A stretch of DNA of 64,000 nt from Butyrivibrio fibrisolvens. GTDB lineage: Bacteria > Bacillota > Clostridia > Lachnospirales > Lachnospiraceae. Below are positions 25,070 to 33,382 of this stretch, in pieces; position 1 is the stretch's first letter, and each line of letters starts with the position of its first letter. The translations under genes were made by a program, and so were the position numbers. The notes beneath the pieces are model-generated. The model did not search any database. It was given only the letters and a program-made list of their open reading frames with translations, and was not told the DNA's origin. Location: contig NZ_CP146963.1 in NCBI RefSeq assembly GCF_037113525.1, positions 62,001 to 126,000 of the forward strand. Direction: 5' to 3'.

Positions 25070-27475
25070 CTATAACATTTTATCATGAATGAGTTTGTAC
25101 TGCGAATCTGTTAAGCCGTAAGCTGAGGCAATCTTCAGATCCAGTTTTCTATATATAGGTAGAAACATGATATCAGAGCTTGAAATCTCAGGATTGGTTT
25201 CCGATAGTGATAGGGCGCTACTTATGAGTGTATCTACCATACCGACAATTTCTTTCTGTGCTTCTTCCGAAACAATAGGAATCGGAATCTGTTCAAGGTG
25301 GGACCTTAAGACCTTAACTGAGTTGAAGCTCTTTCTGAAGTAGAACTGAGCAGGTGATGAGTTAAGAATCGCCATTACATATTTAATATCAAGCCCAGGG
25401 ATCTGAGGGATTAGGATATTGCAGCTGTTAAGGGAGACTAATCCTTCATTATCATATGCGAATGTCAGTTCGTTATTGATGAAGCGGTAAAAGAGTTTTT
25501 CTTTTGCTCTGTAGATTTCGGTTTTTGCCACCTGTTGGAATGATTCTGGCTTAAAGTCTATAAATCTGTCTGGTTTTGATATGTGGTACTTTGATATGTC
25601 GCTTCCTTTTAAGACTATTTCATAGTTGCTTTGCACCAAACTATTATCTTGAATATCATGCGATCTGTTATATGAAGATTCTTTATGATTTTGACTACTA
25701 TATAATCTGTTATTTAATGATTTATTTTCTATGTACTTATTAATGTCTTGTTCACCAATGGAAGAATGTTCGTTTTTGAGCTCTGATTTATCAATAATAT
25801 ACTTATCGTTATTACCGGTAACTATTCCAAGGGCAAACATAGCATTACCCTTCAAGGTGACGCTTTCTTTTAAAGAAGACATAGTCTCAAGGATAGAATA
25901 TTCTTCATCGCTTGTGTAAAAACTGAGCTTTTCTGCTGAAACTTTCCTGTTCGTATTTATTGTAGAGTTGCTTGGCCTGGAAGGTGTTATCAGGTTTTCA
26001 ACTACCATATTGCGCGTATCAAGCTTTTGACCCGTTTTGGTCAGTTGCAGGATAACAGATGGACAGGCAACTTTGTGGAATACATTACCAAGATAAGCAA
26101 GATACGTTATGTTGCAGGAAGAGATGATTATCTTTCTAAGCGGCTTATGGATGCTTACTGATAGAGCAGCTTCGGGCAATACAAAGGAAAGGTGTCCGCC
26201 GTTATCAAGGCAGCTGATACCTTTTTCAGTAAACAGGTCATAGGATTCTACAGATCTTCCTTTTGCAGTAGTGTATTCATTTCTAAACAGTTCTTTTTCC
26301 TCGTCAGAAAAGTCATATCCCCATGGAGGATTACCTATTATATAGGAAGGGGAAAAAGATGGATCGTCAAAAATGTCGGTGAGCTCTGTCTTTAGGAAGT
26401 TGGCGCATCTTATGTTCTTTCTGATGAAAGGAATACTGGAAGCTCCGTACTTAAGCGCAAGATTGATCCTTGTTATGCAGACGCAGATTGGATCTATATC
26501 GCAGCCATATATATTGGAGGCCTGCAAAGTGTCTGGCATTTGAATAAGGAAGTTACCGCTTCCGCAGCAAGGGTCAAGGACATTTATGCGACTGCTCTTT
26601 TTTACAGGAGCCTTATCAATATCAAGGTTATCGATAGATTTTCTCACTATCTCTGTAGGCGTATAATATGAGCCTGCATTCTTCCTGCTTCCAAGATCTC
26701 TTAATGACATATAGATAAGGCCGAGAGTATCCGTTCCCGGCTCGTATATAAATGTATGGGCAAAGAGCTCCGGGTGGCAGTTTTTCATCTTTAAAATACT
26801 GGATTTAAAAGATGATGAAGTTGGTTCTATCCCTTTTTTAAAAGAGGCTTGCAGCTTGCTTTCAAGATGCGAATTTGAAAGGTCTCTGATTAGTGTAACT
26901 ATACCTGTTTTACAGGTGTCATTATTAAAGTAGTTATTATCACGAGAATCATCTGAACTATTTTCAAAGAGATTATTTATACCAAAATCATCTGAACTAT
27001 TTTCAAAGAGATTATCTATACCAAAATCATCTGAACTATTTTCAAAGAGATTATTTTTACCAAAATCATCTGGACTATCATCAAAAAGATTACATATTCC
27101 GGAATGATTGCCATTACTTTCGAAAAGCTGCCCGGCATAATAAGCCAGCAAATAGCAAACTTCCTCTTTGGAAAGTGACACTTTGTTTTCTTCTAAATAT
27201 TCTGAAATCGCCCTGACCTTCGGAAGGCAGTCTGAATCCTTGGGAACATAGGAGTTATAGAAAAAAGAACCGGATACATATTTCTTGTTTCGGCGGCTGT
27301 TTAGTGCCTGAATCTTGCCTGAAGCAATATCATCGATCAGAGAATCAACGTATTTTTTAGAAAAAGAGGCTTTGCTATTGTGCATGGTATCTGGAGATAT
27401 CTTGCCTAGTCTAAGCCAGTTTTTTCCTGTTGCTTCTGAAATTGAAAGCGCTTTACACAGCTCTTTTAATGTCAT
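25070..27475 (-). CDS. N6-adenine DNA methyltransferase, TaqI/Eco57I-like
   Basis: The preferred start, ATG at 27475 (MTLKELCKALS), has AAGGGG 10 nt upstream and gives 801 aa; an ATG at 27541 and a GTG at 27553 are alternatives but lie in an inverted repeat. The N-terminus looks like a helix-turn-helix. A 13-aa repeat tract follows (see 26932-27093), then the methylase core: a GSYYTPTEIV stretch, SAM motif LDPCCGSGNF and catalytic NPPWGYDF, then a TaqI-type target-recognition region ending with LRSHLEQIPIPI. No PD-(D/E)XK nuclease motif was recognised, so it may be a solitary methylase or a type IIG enzyme whose nuclease I missed. Confidence 0.85.
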   Translation of the reverse strand: MTLKELCKALSISEATGKNWLRLGKISPDTMHNSKASFSKKYVDSLIDDIASGKIQALNSRRNKKYVSGSFFYNSYVPKDSDCLPKVRAISEYLEENKVSLSKEEVCYLLAYYAGQLFESNGNHSGICNLFDDSPDDFGKNNLFENSSDDFGIDNLFENSSDDFGINNLFENSSDDSRDNNYFNNDTCKTGIVTLIRDLSNSHLESKLQASFKKGIEPTSSSFKSSILKMKNCHPELFAHTFIYEPGTDTLGLIYMSLRDLGSRKNAGSYYTPTEIVRKSIDNLDIDKAPVKKSSRINVLDPCCGSGNFLIQMPDTLQASNIYGCDIDPICVCITRINLALKYGASSIPFIRKNIRCANFLKTELTDIFDDPSFSPSYIIGNPPWGYDFSDEEKELFRNEYTTAKGRSVESYDLFTEKGISCLDNGGHLSFVLPEAALSVSIHKPLRKIIISSCNITYLAYLGNVFHKVACPSVILQLTKTGQKLDTRNMVVENLITPSRPSNSTINTNRKVSAEKLSFYTSDEEYSILETMSSLKESVTLKGNAMFALGIVTGNNDKYIIDKSELKNEHSSIGEQDINKYIENKSLNNRLYSSQNHKESSYNRSHDIQDNSLVQSNYEIVLKGSDISKYHISKPDRFIDFKPESFQQVAKTEIYRAKEKLFYRFINNELTFAYDNEGLVSLNSCNILIPQIPGLDIKYVMAILNSSPAQFYFRKSFNSVKVLRSHLEQIPIPIVSEEAQKEIVGMVDTLISSALSLSETNPEISSSDIMFLPIYRKLDLKIASAYGLTDSQYKLIHDKML
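26932..27093 (-). repeat. 39-bp tandem coding repeat in methyltransferase gene
   Basis: About four units of 13 residues (NLFENSSDDFGIN and variants) lie between the helix-turn-helix region and the methylase core. The central units are almost identical in DNA, so copy number may change by slippage without breaking the frame. Confidence 0.85.
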
Positions 27476-27687
27476 ATATAGAGAACCCCTTGTTTTATCT
27501 ATTAATGTGAAAGAGACAGATCGCGGGTGCTTTTTTGCCATCAAAAAAGCCACTGCGCTGTCTCTTCCATGCGCCTATCCACGAAAAAGTTTTGCCCGCC
27601 TTTCCGCTGCGCTGCGCCCTACGGCGCCACTCCTACCTAGAAATAATGTTAGCTTGAATCCTTATGGCATGTCAACTCAATTATCAC

Positions 27688-27716
27688 TTCAAAATATTTA
27701 GGAAATCTGCTACACT
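27688..27716 (+). promoter_or_regulatory. Candidate luxS promoter
   Basis: TTCAAA (27688-27693), 17 bp, TACACT (27711-27716), 70 bp before the luxS start. The 27476-27786 stretch otherwise holds only GC-rich sequence upstream of the methyltransferase and an inverted repeat, GCTTTTTTG with CAAAAAAGC, near 27530-27551. Confidence 0.45.
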
Positions 27717-27786
27717 GTAACCTAATAGTGAGATGAATTGGTTTAAGGATTAAAAATACAAAAAATAAAGAAAGTGGAGAAAAGAA

Positions 27787-28266
27787 ATGGAAAAAATAGC
27801 AAGTTTTACAGTTAACCATTTGGATCTTATGCCTGGTGTATACGTTTCAAGACAGGATAAGGTTGGAGCAGAGACAATTACAACATTCGATCTTAGAATG
27901 ACAGCGCCTAACAGAGAGCCTGTTATGAATACAGCAGAGATGCACACAATTGAGCACCTTGGCGCAACATTTTTAAGAAACGACCCTGAGTACAAGGATA
28001 GAATCATCTACTTTGGACCTATGGGATGCAGAACAGGTTTTTACCTCCTTGTTGCAGGCGACCTTACAAGCAAAGAGATCGCTCCTCTTGTAACAAGAAT
28101 GTTCGAGTTCATTAAAGATTACGATGGCGAGATTCCTGGAGCTGCTGCAAAAGACTGCGGTAACTACCTTGATCAGAACCTTCCAATGGCTAACTTCCTT
28201 GCAAAGAGATACCTTGACAATGCGCTTTATAATATCAAGGAAGACAGACTCGTATATCCGGAGTAA
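27787..28266 (+). CDS. luxS: S-ribosylhomocysteine lyase LuxS
   Basis: A 159-aa cytoplasmic metalloenzyme that splits S-ribosylhomocysteine into homocysteine and the AI-2 precursor DPD. The metal site is visible as HTIEHLGATFLR (both His) and the cysteine in AAKDCGNYLDQNL; the catalytic Cys lies in GCRTGFYLL. Full family length. A GTGGAGAAAAG site precedes ATG 27787. The next gene, MtnN, makes its substrate, so the pair completes the activated methyl cycle. Confidence 0.96.
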   Translation: MEKIASFTVNHLDLMPGVYVSRQDKVGAETITTFDLRMTAPNREPVMNTAEMHTIEHLGATFLRNDPEYKDRIIYFGPMGCRTGFYLLVAGDLTSKEIAPLVTRMFEFIKDYDGEIPGAAAKDCGNYLDQNLPMANFLAKRYLDNALYNIKEDRLVYPE

Positions 28267-28272
28267 AGATAA

Positions 28273-28312
28273 GTAGCCCATAGATTAAATATATGATCTT
28301 GGGCTACCTTTC
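28273..28312 (+). terminator. Terminator after luxS
   Basis: GTAGCCCA (28273-28280) pairs with TGGGCTAC (28300-28307), extended by AGAT/ATCT, followed by CTTTC. It separates luxS from mtnN. Confidence 0.65.
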
Positions 28313-28315
28313 AAT

Positions 28316-28343
28316 TTGTCCAGCTAATCCAGATAATTATAAA
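28316..28343 (+). promoter_or_regulatory. Candidate mtnN promoter
   Basis: TTGTCC (28316-28321), 16 bp, TATAAA (28338-28343), just after the luxS terminator, indicating that mtnN has its own transcript. Confidence 0.45.
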
Positions 28344-28410
28344 GCTTATCAATGGGCGAACAAATATATTATCCGGACTATTGAAAATTAAGAAGAGCAG
28401 GAGGATATAA

Positions 28411-29112
28411 ATGGCTTACAAAATCGGTATCATTGGAGCTATGGACGTTGAAGTTGCAACTTTGAAAAAAGACATGACTATTGAAAGAACTCTTAGCCGT
28501 GCGTCCATGGACTTTTTCGAAGGTAAGATCGGATCTACAAATGTAGTTGTAGTTAAGAGCGGTATTGCCAAAGTTAACGCAGGTATCTGCGTTCAGATCC
28601 TTGCAGATGAGTTCCATGTAACACACATCATCAATACAGGTGTTGCGGGATCTATGGATGCCAAGATCAATATCGGAGATATAGTTCTTTCTACAGACGC
28701 TTGTTACCACGACGTAGATGCTACGATCTTTGGTTATAAAAAAGGCGAAGTTCCTCAGATGGGAAGACTTGAATTTGTTGCTGACGAGTGGCTTAGAAAT
28801 AAGGCTAAAGAGGCAATTCAGGCAGCAGATCCTGAACTTGGAATCTTCGAAGGAAGAGTTATAAGCGGAGATCAGTTCATCGGCGGCGACGTATCCAAAA
28901 AGCCCCTTGAGCAGTTTGGAGCACTCTGCACAGAGATGGAAGGCGCTGCAATAGCGCAGGCTTCATACCTTAACAACATTCCATTCGTTATCATCAGAGC
29001 TATCTCTGATAAGGCTGATGGATCTGCAGAGGTTGAATATCCTGTATTCGAGGCAAAAGCAGCAAAAGACTGCGCTAAGCTTGTAGAGTACATGATGGAG
29101 CATCTGGACTAA
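28411..29112 (+). CDS. mtnN: MTA/SAH nucleosidase MtnN (Pfs)
   Basis: A 233-aa enzyme that removes adenine from methylthioadenosine and S-adenosylhomocysteine, producing S-ribosylhomocysteine for LuxS. Motifs: IGIIGAMDVEV at the N-terminus, VVVVKSGIAKVNA, NTGVAGS, SGDQFI, EMEGAAIAQ (catalytic and substrate-binding Glu) and ISDKADG with the catalytic Asp. Length fits the family. GAGCAGGAGG precedes the ATG. Confidence 0.95.
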   Translation: MAYKIGIIGAMDVEVATLKKDMTIERTLSRASMDFFEGKIGSTNVVVVKSGIAKVNAGICVQILADEFHVTHIINTGVAGSMDAKINIGDIVLSTDACYHDVDATIFGYKKGEVPQMGRLEFVADEWLRNKAKEAIQAADPELGIFEGRVISGDQFIGGDVSKKPLEQFGALCTEMEGAAIAQASYLNNIPFVIIRAISDKADGSAEVEYPVFEAKAAKDCAKLVEYMMEHLD

Positions 29113-29121
29113 TAGATAATA

Positions 29122-29410
29122 GAATTCGCACATAAAAAATAGCCTCCTGCCCGGAAGATTCCCGAGGATGGTAATTGATAAATGCTTTTCTTGTCATGAA
29201 AATTATATATAATTCAAGGCATGATATCTGGAATAATATATTTCGGGATCCAAACTCGCTTCGCTCAGACAGGTGGATCCCAAACAAAATATATTATTCC
29301 ATCTATCAAGCTCTTGAATTTAATATAATTTTCAAAGACAAAAAAATCATTTATCAATTACCATCCGCGGGAACCTTCCAGGCAGGAGGCTATTTTTTAT
29401 GTGCGAATTC
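29122..29410 (+). repeat. 289-bp foldback element between convergent genes
   Basis: The ends are a perfect 30-bp inverted repeat (29122-29151 with 29381-29410), including GCCTCCTGCC and GGCAGGAGGC next to A and T tracts. The inner arms (about 29152-29252 and 29285-29380) are also mostly complementary, including TGGTAATTGATAAATG with its complement, down to a short central loop. It probably ends transcription from both sides and may be a MITE-like or amplified terminator. Short words such as CCGGAAGATTCC and GAGGATGGTA also occur in the arms of copy A at 24813-25027. Confidence 0.8.
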
Positions 29411-29422
29411 AGGTTGATTATT

Positions 29423-30595
29423 TTATGTACTAAATTCAAGCGTTTGTACTGGAAGATAGTCACATACTATAGCATACATGTCCTTAGATAACCCTAGGTT
29501 GTGGCAGGCTGCGCGTTCGTAAGCGGACAGAAGCTTTGCCATGGCAAGGGGCGTTAATTTTTTTCTCCGGTTATAGTTGACCATCAGGAACAGGAACATA
29601 TTTACATGCATGATAGCAGCTACAGCAAAATGAACAAAACTATAGTTTTCGTATATCTCGCTATAGCACTGCTGAATATCATACTGGAGATACCGAAGTA
29701 AGGCTTCCATTCGCGAAGGATCTTCCCTGATAAAATCTGTAACCATCCTGGTCCAGACCTTCTGACCTTCAATCTCTGTCTTTAGATCAAACTTATGATG
29801 ATACCATTCGATAGTTCTGTTGATCATGGAAAAAGGCCTTGAATCCTGAAGGTCGAACTGTGTGTTGATGAGCCTGTTAAGAGCCATGATAGGAAGTGGG
29901 AAATAAGACCTTCCTGCATCAGGCATGTCATCACTCTTGCAAAGTTCATAGAAATATGAAGGCCTTCCATCGTCTTTGGTAAGCTTCATATCTTTGTGCT
30001 CAAGAACTGTCTCCTGAGCAAACTGGCAGTATGCCAAGAGTCCGTGCAGTATCCTGTCCATAGTCACAGGATCAAAGAGTAGCTGCGGCTTAACCTGTAA
30101 GATCTTAATAAGTTCTTTTTGCGAATCAAGAACGATCTCTTCAAACTGCGGGTCATCATTGCTACCATGCCGATCTCGTCCGCTTTCTTCATCGCATTCT
30201 ATAAGCGCAGGTCGCTCATCCCTCTCAAGCAGCATCTTACTTACACATATACATGACAGATCGAGATTTTTGGTAGCAAAAGAGCCATAGTCCCTGACTT
30301 CACGAGGATACTTACGGCAGATTTCCGGCATATATTCGGTTCCAAGTTTTTTCTGGATATTGCAAAGACCACTTATCCCATGAAACAGACAACTGCCGCT
30401 GTCATAGTTGAAGAAATTCTTGTCAGGACCTGAAAGACATAACCTGAGACACTTCCCCCAGATACCATCTTTTTCCATAATCCGTTCTTTAGTTTCATCA
30501 TCAACTATTATGCGCCAGCCATAGCAGCAGGTCTCAGGACACTCCCCCGCGAGGCATTTGAATTCATCGAAAAGCTCGTTCTTTAAGACTTTCAC
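29423..30595 (-). CDS. FliB-like flagellin lysine-N-methylase family protein
   Basis: A 390-aa protein. The GTG at 30595 is preferred because GGGGG lies 8 nt upstream; a GTG at 30610 has none. The N-terminus carries the FliB cysteine pattern: CLAGECPETCCYGW near residue 18, then GSCLFHG, GLCNIQKKLG and ICRKYPREV, likely an iron-sulfur or zinc site. FliB-type enzymes methylate lysines on flagellin, and a flagellin gene lies at 62638. The substrate is not proven here; some family members have no nearby flagellin gene. Confidence 0.8.
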   Translation of the reverse strand: MKVLKNELFDEFKCLAGECPETCCYGWRIIVDDETKERIMEKDGIWGKCLRLCLSGPDKNFFNYDSGSCLFHGISGLCNIQKKLGTEYMPEICRKYPREVRDYGSFATKNLDLSCICVSKMLLERDERPALIECDEESGRDRHGSNDDPQFEEIVLDSQKELIKILQVKPQLLFDPVTMDRILHGLLAYCQFAQETVLEHKDMKLTKDDGRPSYFYELCKSDDMPDAGRSYFPLPIMALNRLINTQFDLQDSRPFSMINRTIEWYHHKFDLKTEIEGQKVWTRMVTDFIREDPSRMEALLRYLQYDIQQCYSEIYENYSFVHFAVAAIMHVNMFLFLMVNYNRRKKLTPLAMAKLLSAYERAACHNLGLSKDMYAIVCDYLPVQTLEFST

Positions 30596-30733
30596 AATGT
30601 AGGCCCCCACACGTATAGAAACTTTTGACTTTTAATGAGATAGAGAAGTAATTAAGTGACAAACAGTCATACATCCATTATAGCATTTGGATGGGTTATA
30701 ATTAACGTATGGATTAAAGGAGATGTTTTTTGT

Positions 30734-31492
30734 ATGGAAATAATATATGAAGATGACAATATTATAGTGTGCCATAAGCCCGCAGGAATCGCGACGCAGT
30801 CAGCGGACCTTCGCAGTAAAGACATGGTCTCTCTTGTAAAGACTCACCTTGTCAGGCAGGCAAGAAAGAATAAAGTAAGACTAACAGGCGAGCCCTATGT
30901 AGGCCTCATTCACAGACTGGACCAACCCGTTGAAGGCATCCTTGTCATGGCCAAAGATAAAGAATCTGCCGCAAATCTTTCAAAGCAGGTCACAGATAAT
31001 AAGATAGAAAAATATTATTACGCCCTGGTTCAAGGCACTCCCGATGAAACCAAGGATCATATCAGCAAGAAGATATCTGAAGATGGAAATATCTATATAG
31101 AAGATGAGATCATAAAAAAGACAGATGGTAATGCACAGATAGTAACAGGAATTAACACAGATGATCTTAAGACATTAGGTAATCCTGAAGACAAAAAAGT
31201 TTCTAAGCTCGAATATAAACTAATTAGCTCCAAAAATGACACTTCTCTTATCGAAGTCCACCTCATAACCGGCCGCTTCCACCAGATAAGAGCAACCATG
31301 TCCTACCTCAGATGCCCTATAGTAGGCGACACAAGATACGGCGCTAAAGAGATTTCAGACAAAGAAATGCTTTCAGATAAAGCAATAGCTCTGTGCAGTT
31401 ATAAACTAACCTTCAAACACCCTGTTACAGGCAAAGCGCTTACTTTTAAAATAGATCCTTCAGAACCAATGTTTAATGGCTTTAAAGAATAA
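30734..31492 (+). CDS. RluA-family RNA pseudouridine synthase
   Basis: A 252-aa protein. The start is ATG 30734 with AAAGGAGAT upstream; the frame opens at 30656 without support. It lacks an S4 domain. The catalytic motif is HRLDQPVEGILVMAKD (Asp nucleophile; usual form HRLDRxTSG), followed by YYALVQG and the later TGRFHQIRATM. It isomerises uridine to pseudouridine in rRNA or tRNA; the target site cannot be named from sequence. The repeat element copy B lies 41 nt after the stop. Confidence 0.88.
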   Translation: MEIIYEDDNIIVCHKPAGIATQSADLRSKDMVSLVKTHLVRQARKNKVRLTGEPYVGLIHRLDQPVEGILVMAKDKESAANLSKQVTDNKIEKYYYALVQGTPDETKDHISKKISEDGNIYIEDEIIKKTDGNAQIVTGINTDDLKTLGNPEDKKVSKLEYKLISSKNDTSLIEVHLITGRFHQIRATMSYLRCPIVGDTRYGAKEISDKEMLSDKAIALCSYKLTFKHPVTGKALTFKIDPSEPMFNGFKE

Positions 31493-31533
31493 GCTAAATA
31501 AGCTTTGATATTATGAATACGATAACGTAGATT

Positions 31534-31707
31534 CGGTAGATGCCCCTGATATAATCCTCGAGCGTAATCCGTACGAAGAGTGTTCAGGGGCATCGTATAT
31601 TCCAATCGTAAAGCCCCTTACCGCCTTCTTCAATTAATGCGCGAACTGCCACAGTCCCTACGACGAGTGGCAAGGTAGCTCGAGGATTATATCAGGGGCA
31701 TCTACCG
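31534..31707 (+). repeat. Hairpin-closed repeat element, copy B
   Basis: A 114-nt core (31564-31677) is closed by perfect 30-bp arms (31534-31563 and 31678-31707). It shares its core with copy A (24864-24976, opposite strand). Inside the core, GGGGC with GCCCC and GCCAC with GTGGC can form smaller hairpins, giving a multi-branched shape. Compared with copy A the arms lack about 14 nt on both sides and carry a swapped base pair (left AAAT versus ATAT, right ATTT versus ATAT), so pairing is kept. Confidence 0.8.
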
Positions 31708-31715
31708 GGCACCGC

Positions 31716-32969
31716 TTAGATCATCCCATACGCAATCTGCCTCAAAAGCCTTGTGGGTCCCATTGATCCTGCATCTGCAAGCTGAATAAAATACTGGAAC
31801 ATAAAGTCGTTGGATGGATCCAGTGTCATATATGTTCCGAGCCATCCGTCCCATCCAAATTCTCCAACCGGAGCATTGGTCTGGTAGGCAGCAGGATCAA
31901 GGAGCACGCGGTTAAAGTTGCCGTAGCCGTATCCCTGAAGGCTGTCCCATTCAGTAGTCTTTATCTGCTCAGGTGTAAGCTGGTTGGTTCTCATGAAGCG
32001 AACAGTCTCTTTTCCCAGAATCCTTGTTCCATCTGATGCGGTTCCGCCATTTAGTAGCATCTGACCGAAGTTTCTGAAGTCGCCAATTGTAGATACTATT
32101 CCTGCGCCACCTGATTCGAAGGCTGGAGCTTTAGTTATAGTATCTTCCATTGCAAGGTGCGGGCCCTTTTCAATGACAAGTTTTCCTGTTACATCTTTGA
32201 TCTTAACTTTACCGCTGACAGAATCTATAACGGAAGTTGGCTGAGCAAGCTCTCCATCAGCAAAGAATCTGTATTTCTGGGCAAGTCGGCCTATCTTTTC
32301 CTCAGGAACATAAAATCCTGTGTCATGCATGTGAAGAGGTCTTGTTATCTCATCTTCTATGAACTGGCCAAAGCGCTTACCTGATGCAACTTCTACAACA
32401 GCTCCCATTACGTCAGCACTGGTTCCGTATCTCCAGCGCTTTCCTGGCTGAAACTCAAGAGGAAGTTCTCCGATCCTGTTTGCAAATTCCACAGTTCCAA
32501 TGCGTTTTCCCTTGGAATGTTCACTGTCCATTTCATTAAAAAGAGCAGTGGAGCAGGATGTAGGATAGTTGTTTTCTTCAGGATATGTAAGACCACTTGT
32601 CATATTGAGGAGGTCTTTTAAGATCATCTCTCTGTGGACATCTTCAACTTCCTGTCCTTTTCTAGTCCATACTTTCTGGTTCTTAAAGCCCGGAAGGTAC
32701 TTGCTGACAGGATCAAAGAGGTCTATCCTGCCGCGTTCCATAAGGATCATGGCGCATACTGAAGTTATCATCTTGGACATTGAGAACATGCGGAAGATGG
32801 TATCTTCTTTCATGGGAATATTATTTTCAATATCAGCAAGGCCGTAGCTTCCCTGGAAAAGGATTTGTCCGCCTTTGGATATCATAATATTTGCGCCTGA
32901 TATGTGATTAAGCGATATTTCTTTATTTATTACGTTATCAATTGCCTGAATCTGACGTGTGTTATTCAT
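31716..32969 (-). CDS. Serine beta-lactamase-fold hydrolase (class C-like)
   Basis: A 417-aa protein of the beta-lactamase/esterase family (Pfam Beta-lactamase). The SxxK motif is SMSK in FRMFSMSKMITS, the Tyr motif is probably WRYGTSADV near residue 182, and the C-terminal region has GYGYGNF and GEFGWDGWLGT. No signal peptide, so an intracellular or peripherally acting esterase or DD-peptidase-like enzyme is more likely than resistance. AGGAAAGG lies upstream. The gene converges on the rluA-like gene, with the repeat element between. Confidence 0.87.
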   Translation of the reverse strand: MNNTRQIQAIDNVINKEISLNHISGANIMISKGGQILFQGSYGLADIENNIPMKEDTIFRMFSMSKMITSVCAMILMERGRIDLFDPVSKYLPGFKNQKVWTRKGQEVEDVHREMILKDLLNMTSGLTYPEENNYPTSCSTALFNEMDSEHSKGKRIGTVEFANRIGELPLEFQPGKRWRYGTSADVMGAVVEVASGKRFGQFIEDEITRPLHMHDTGFYVPEEKIGRLAQKYRFFADGELAQPTSVIDSVSGKVKIKDVTGKLVIEKGPHLAMEDTITKAPAFESGGAGIVSTIGDFRNFGQMLLNGGTASDGTRILGKETVRFMRTNQLTPEQIKTTEWDSLQGYGYGNFNRVLLDPAAYQTNAPVGEFGWDGWLGTYMTLDPSNDFMFQYFIQLADAGSMGPTRLLRQIAYGMI

Positions 32970-33228
32970 GTGATGACCTGTAGCCTTTCCTGGTATTAAG
33001 GTTAGATTTAGTTAGCCGATTTATAATATGACCCGACAAACATGAGCAAAGTAGCATGTAGTGCGGATTTGTGACTGTTTGAGGATTGTGGAAGTTTCGT
33101 AGAAACGGAACAATCCGACCGTCATAAGGTGTCAAAAATGTAAGTTAAGTGGCTGTTCTACGCACAACACTTACATAATAGCACAGCATTTTGCGGCATG
33201 ATAGGTGAGTTGTTGCTATGTTTTTATA

Positions 33229-33333
33229 ATATCTCAGTCATTCATCCCATGGTCATTTGAACGTGGGATGAATGGCTGAGATATCATAATTTTTACTAAA
33301 AACATTATGTTTTAGTAAAAATTATGATATAAT
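33229..33333 (+). repeat. Two long hairpins upstream of tnpB, with -10 box
   Basis: 33229-33249 pairs with 33264-33284 (21 bp, one wobble), and 33281-33301 pairs perfectly with 33310-33330 (21 bp). The two share ATAT at 33281-33284. A TATAAT (33328-33333) at the end of the second may drive tnpB. These probably include the left end of the element. The rest of 32970-33228 holds a small hairpin (ATGTAAGT with ACTTACAT, about 33137-33176) and no gene. Confidence 0.65.
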
Positions 33334-33382
33334 ACGCATACAGGAAATCTTATTTCCAAGTCTACGAAAGGAGCAAAACTGT

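Noticed and set aside
26932..27093. Considered as a CRISPR-like array
   Set aside because: Units are contiguous 39-bp repeats without spacers and remain in frame within a methyltransferase; the repeats at 54433-54711 were rejected for the same reason.
31716..32969. Antibiotic-resistance beta-lactamase
   Set aside because: No signal peptide, and the sequence fits the broad class C-like esterase/peptidase family; resistance cannot be claimed.
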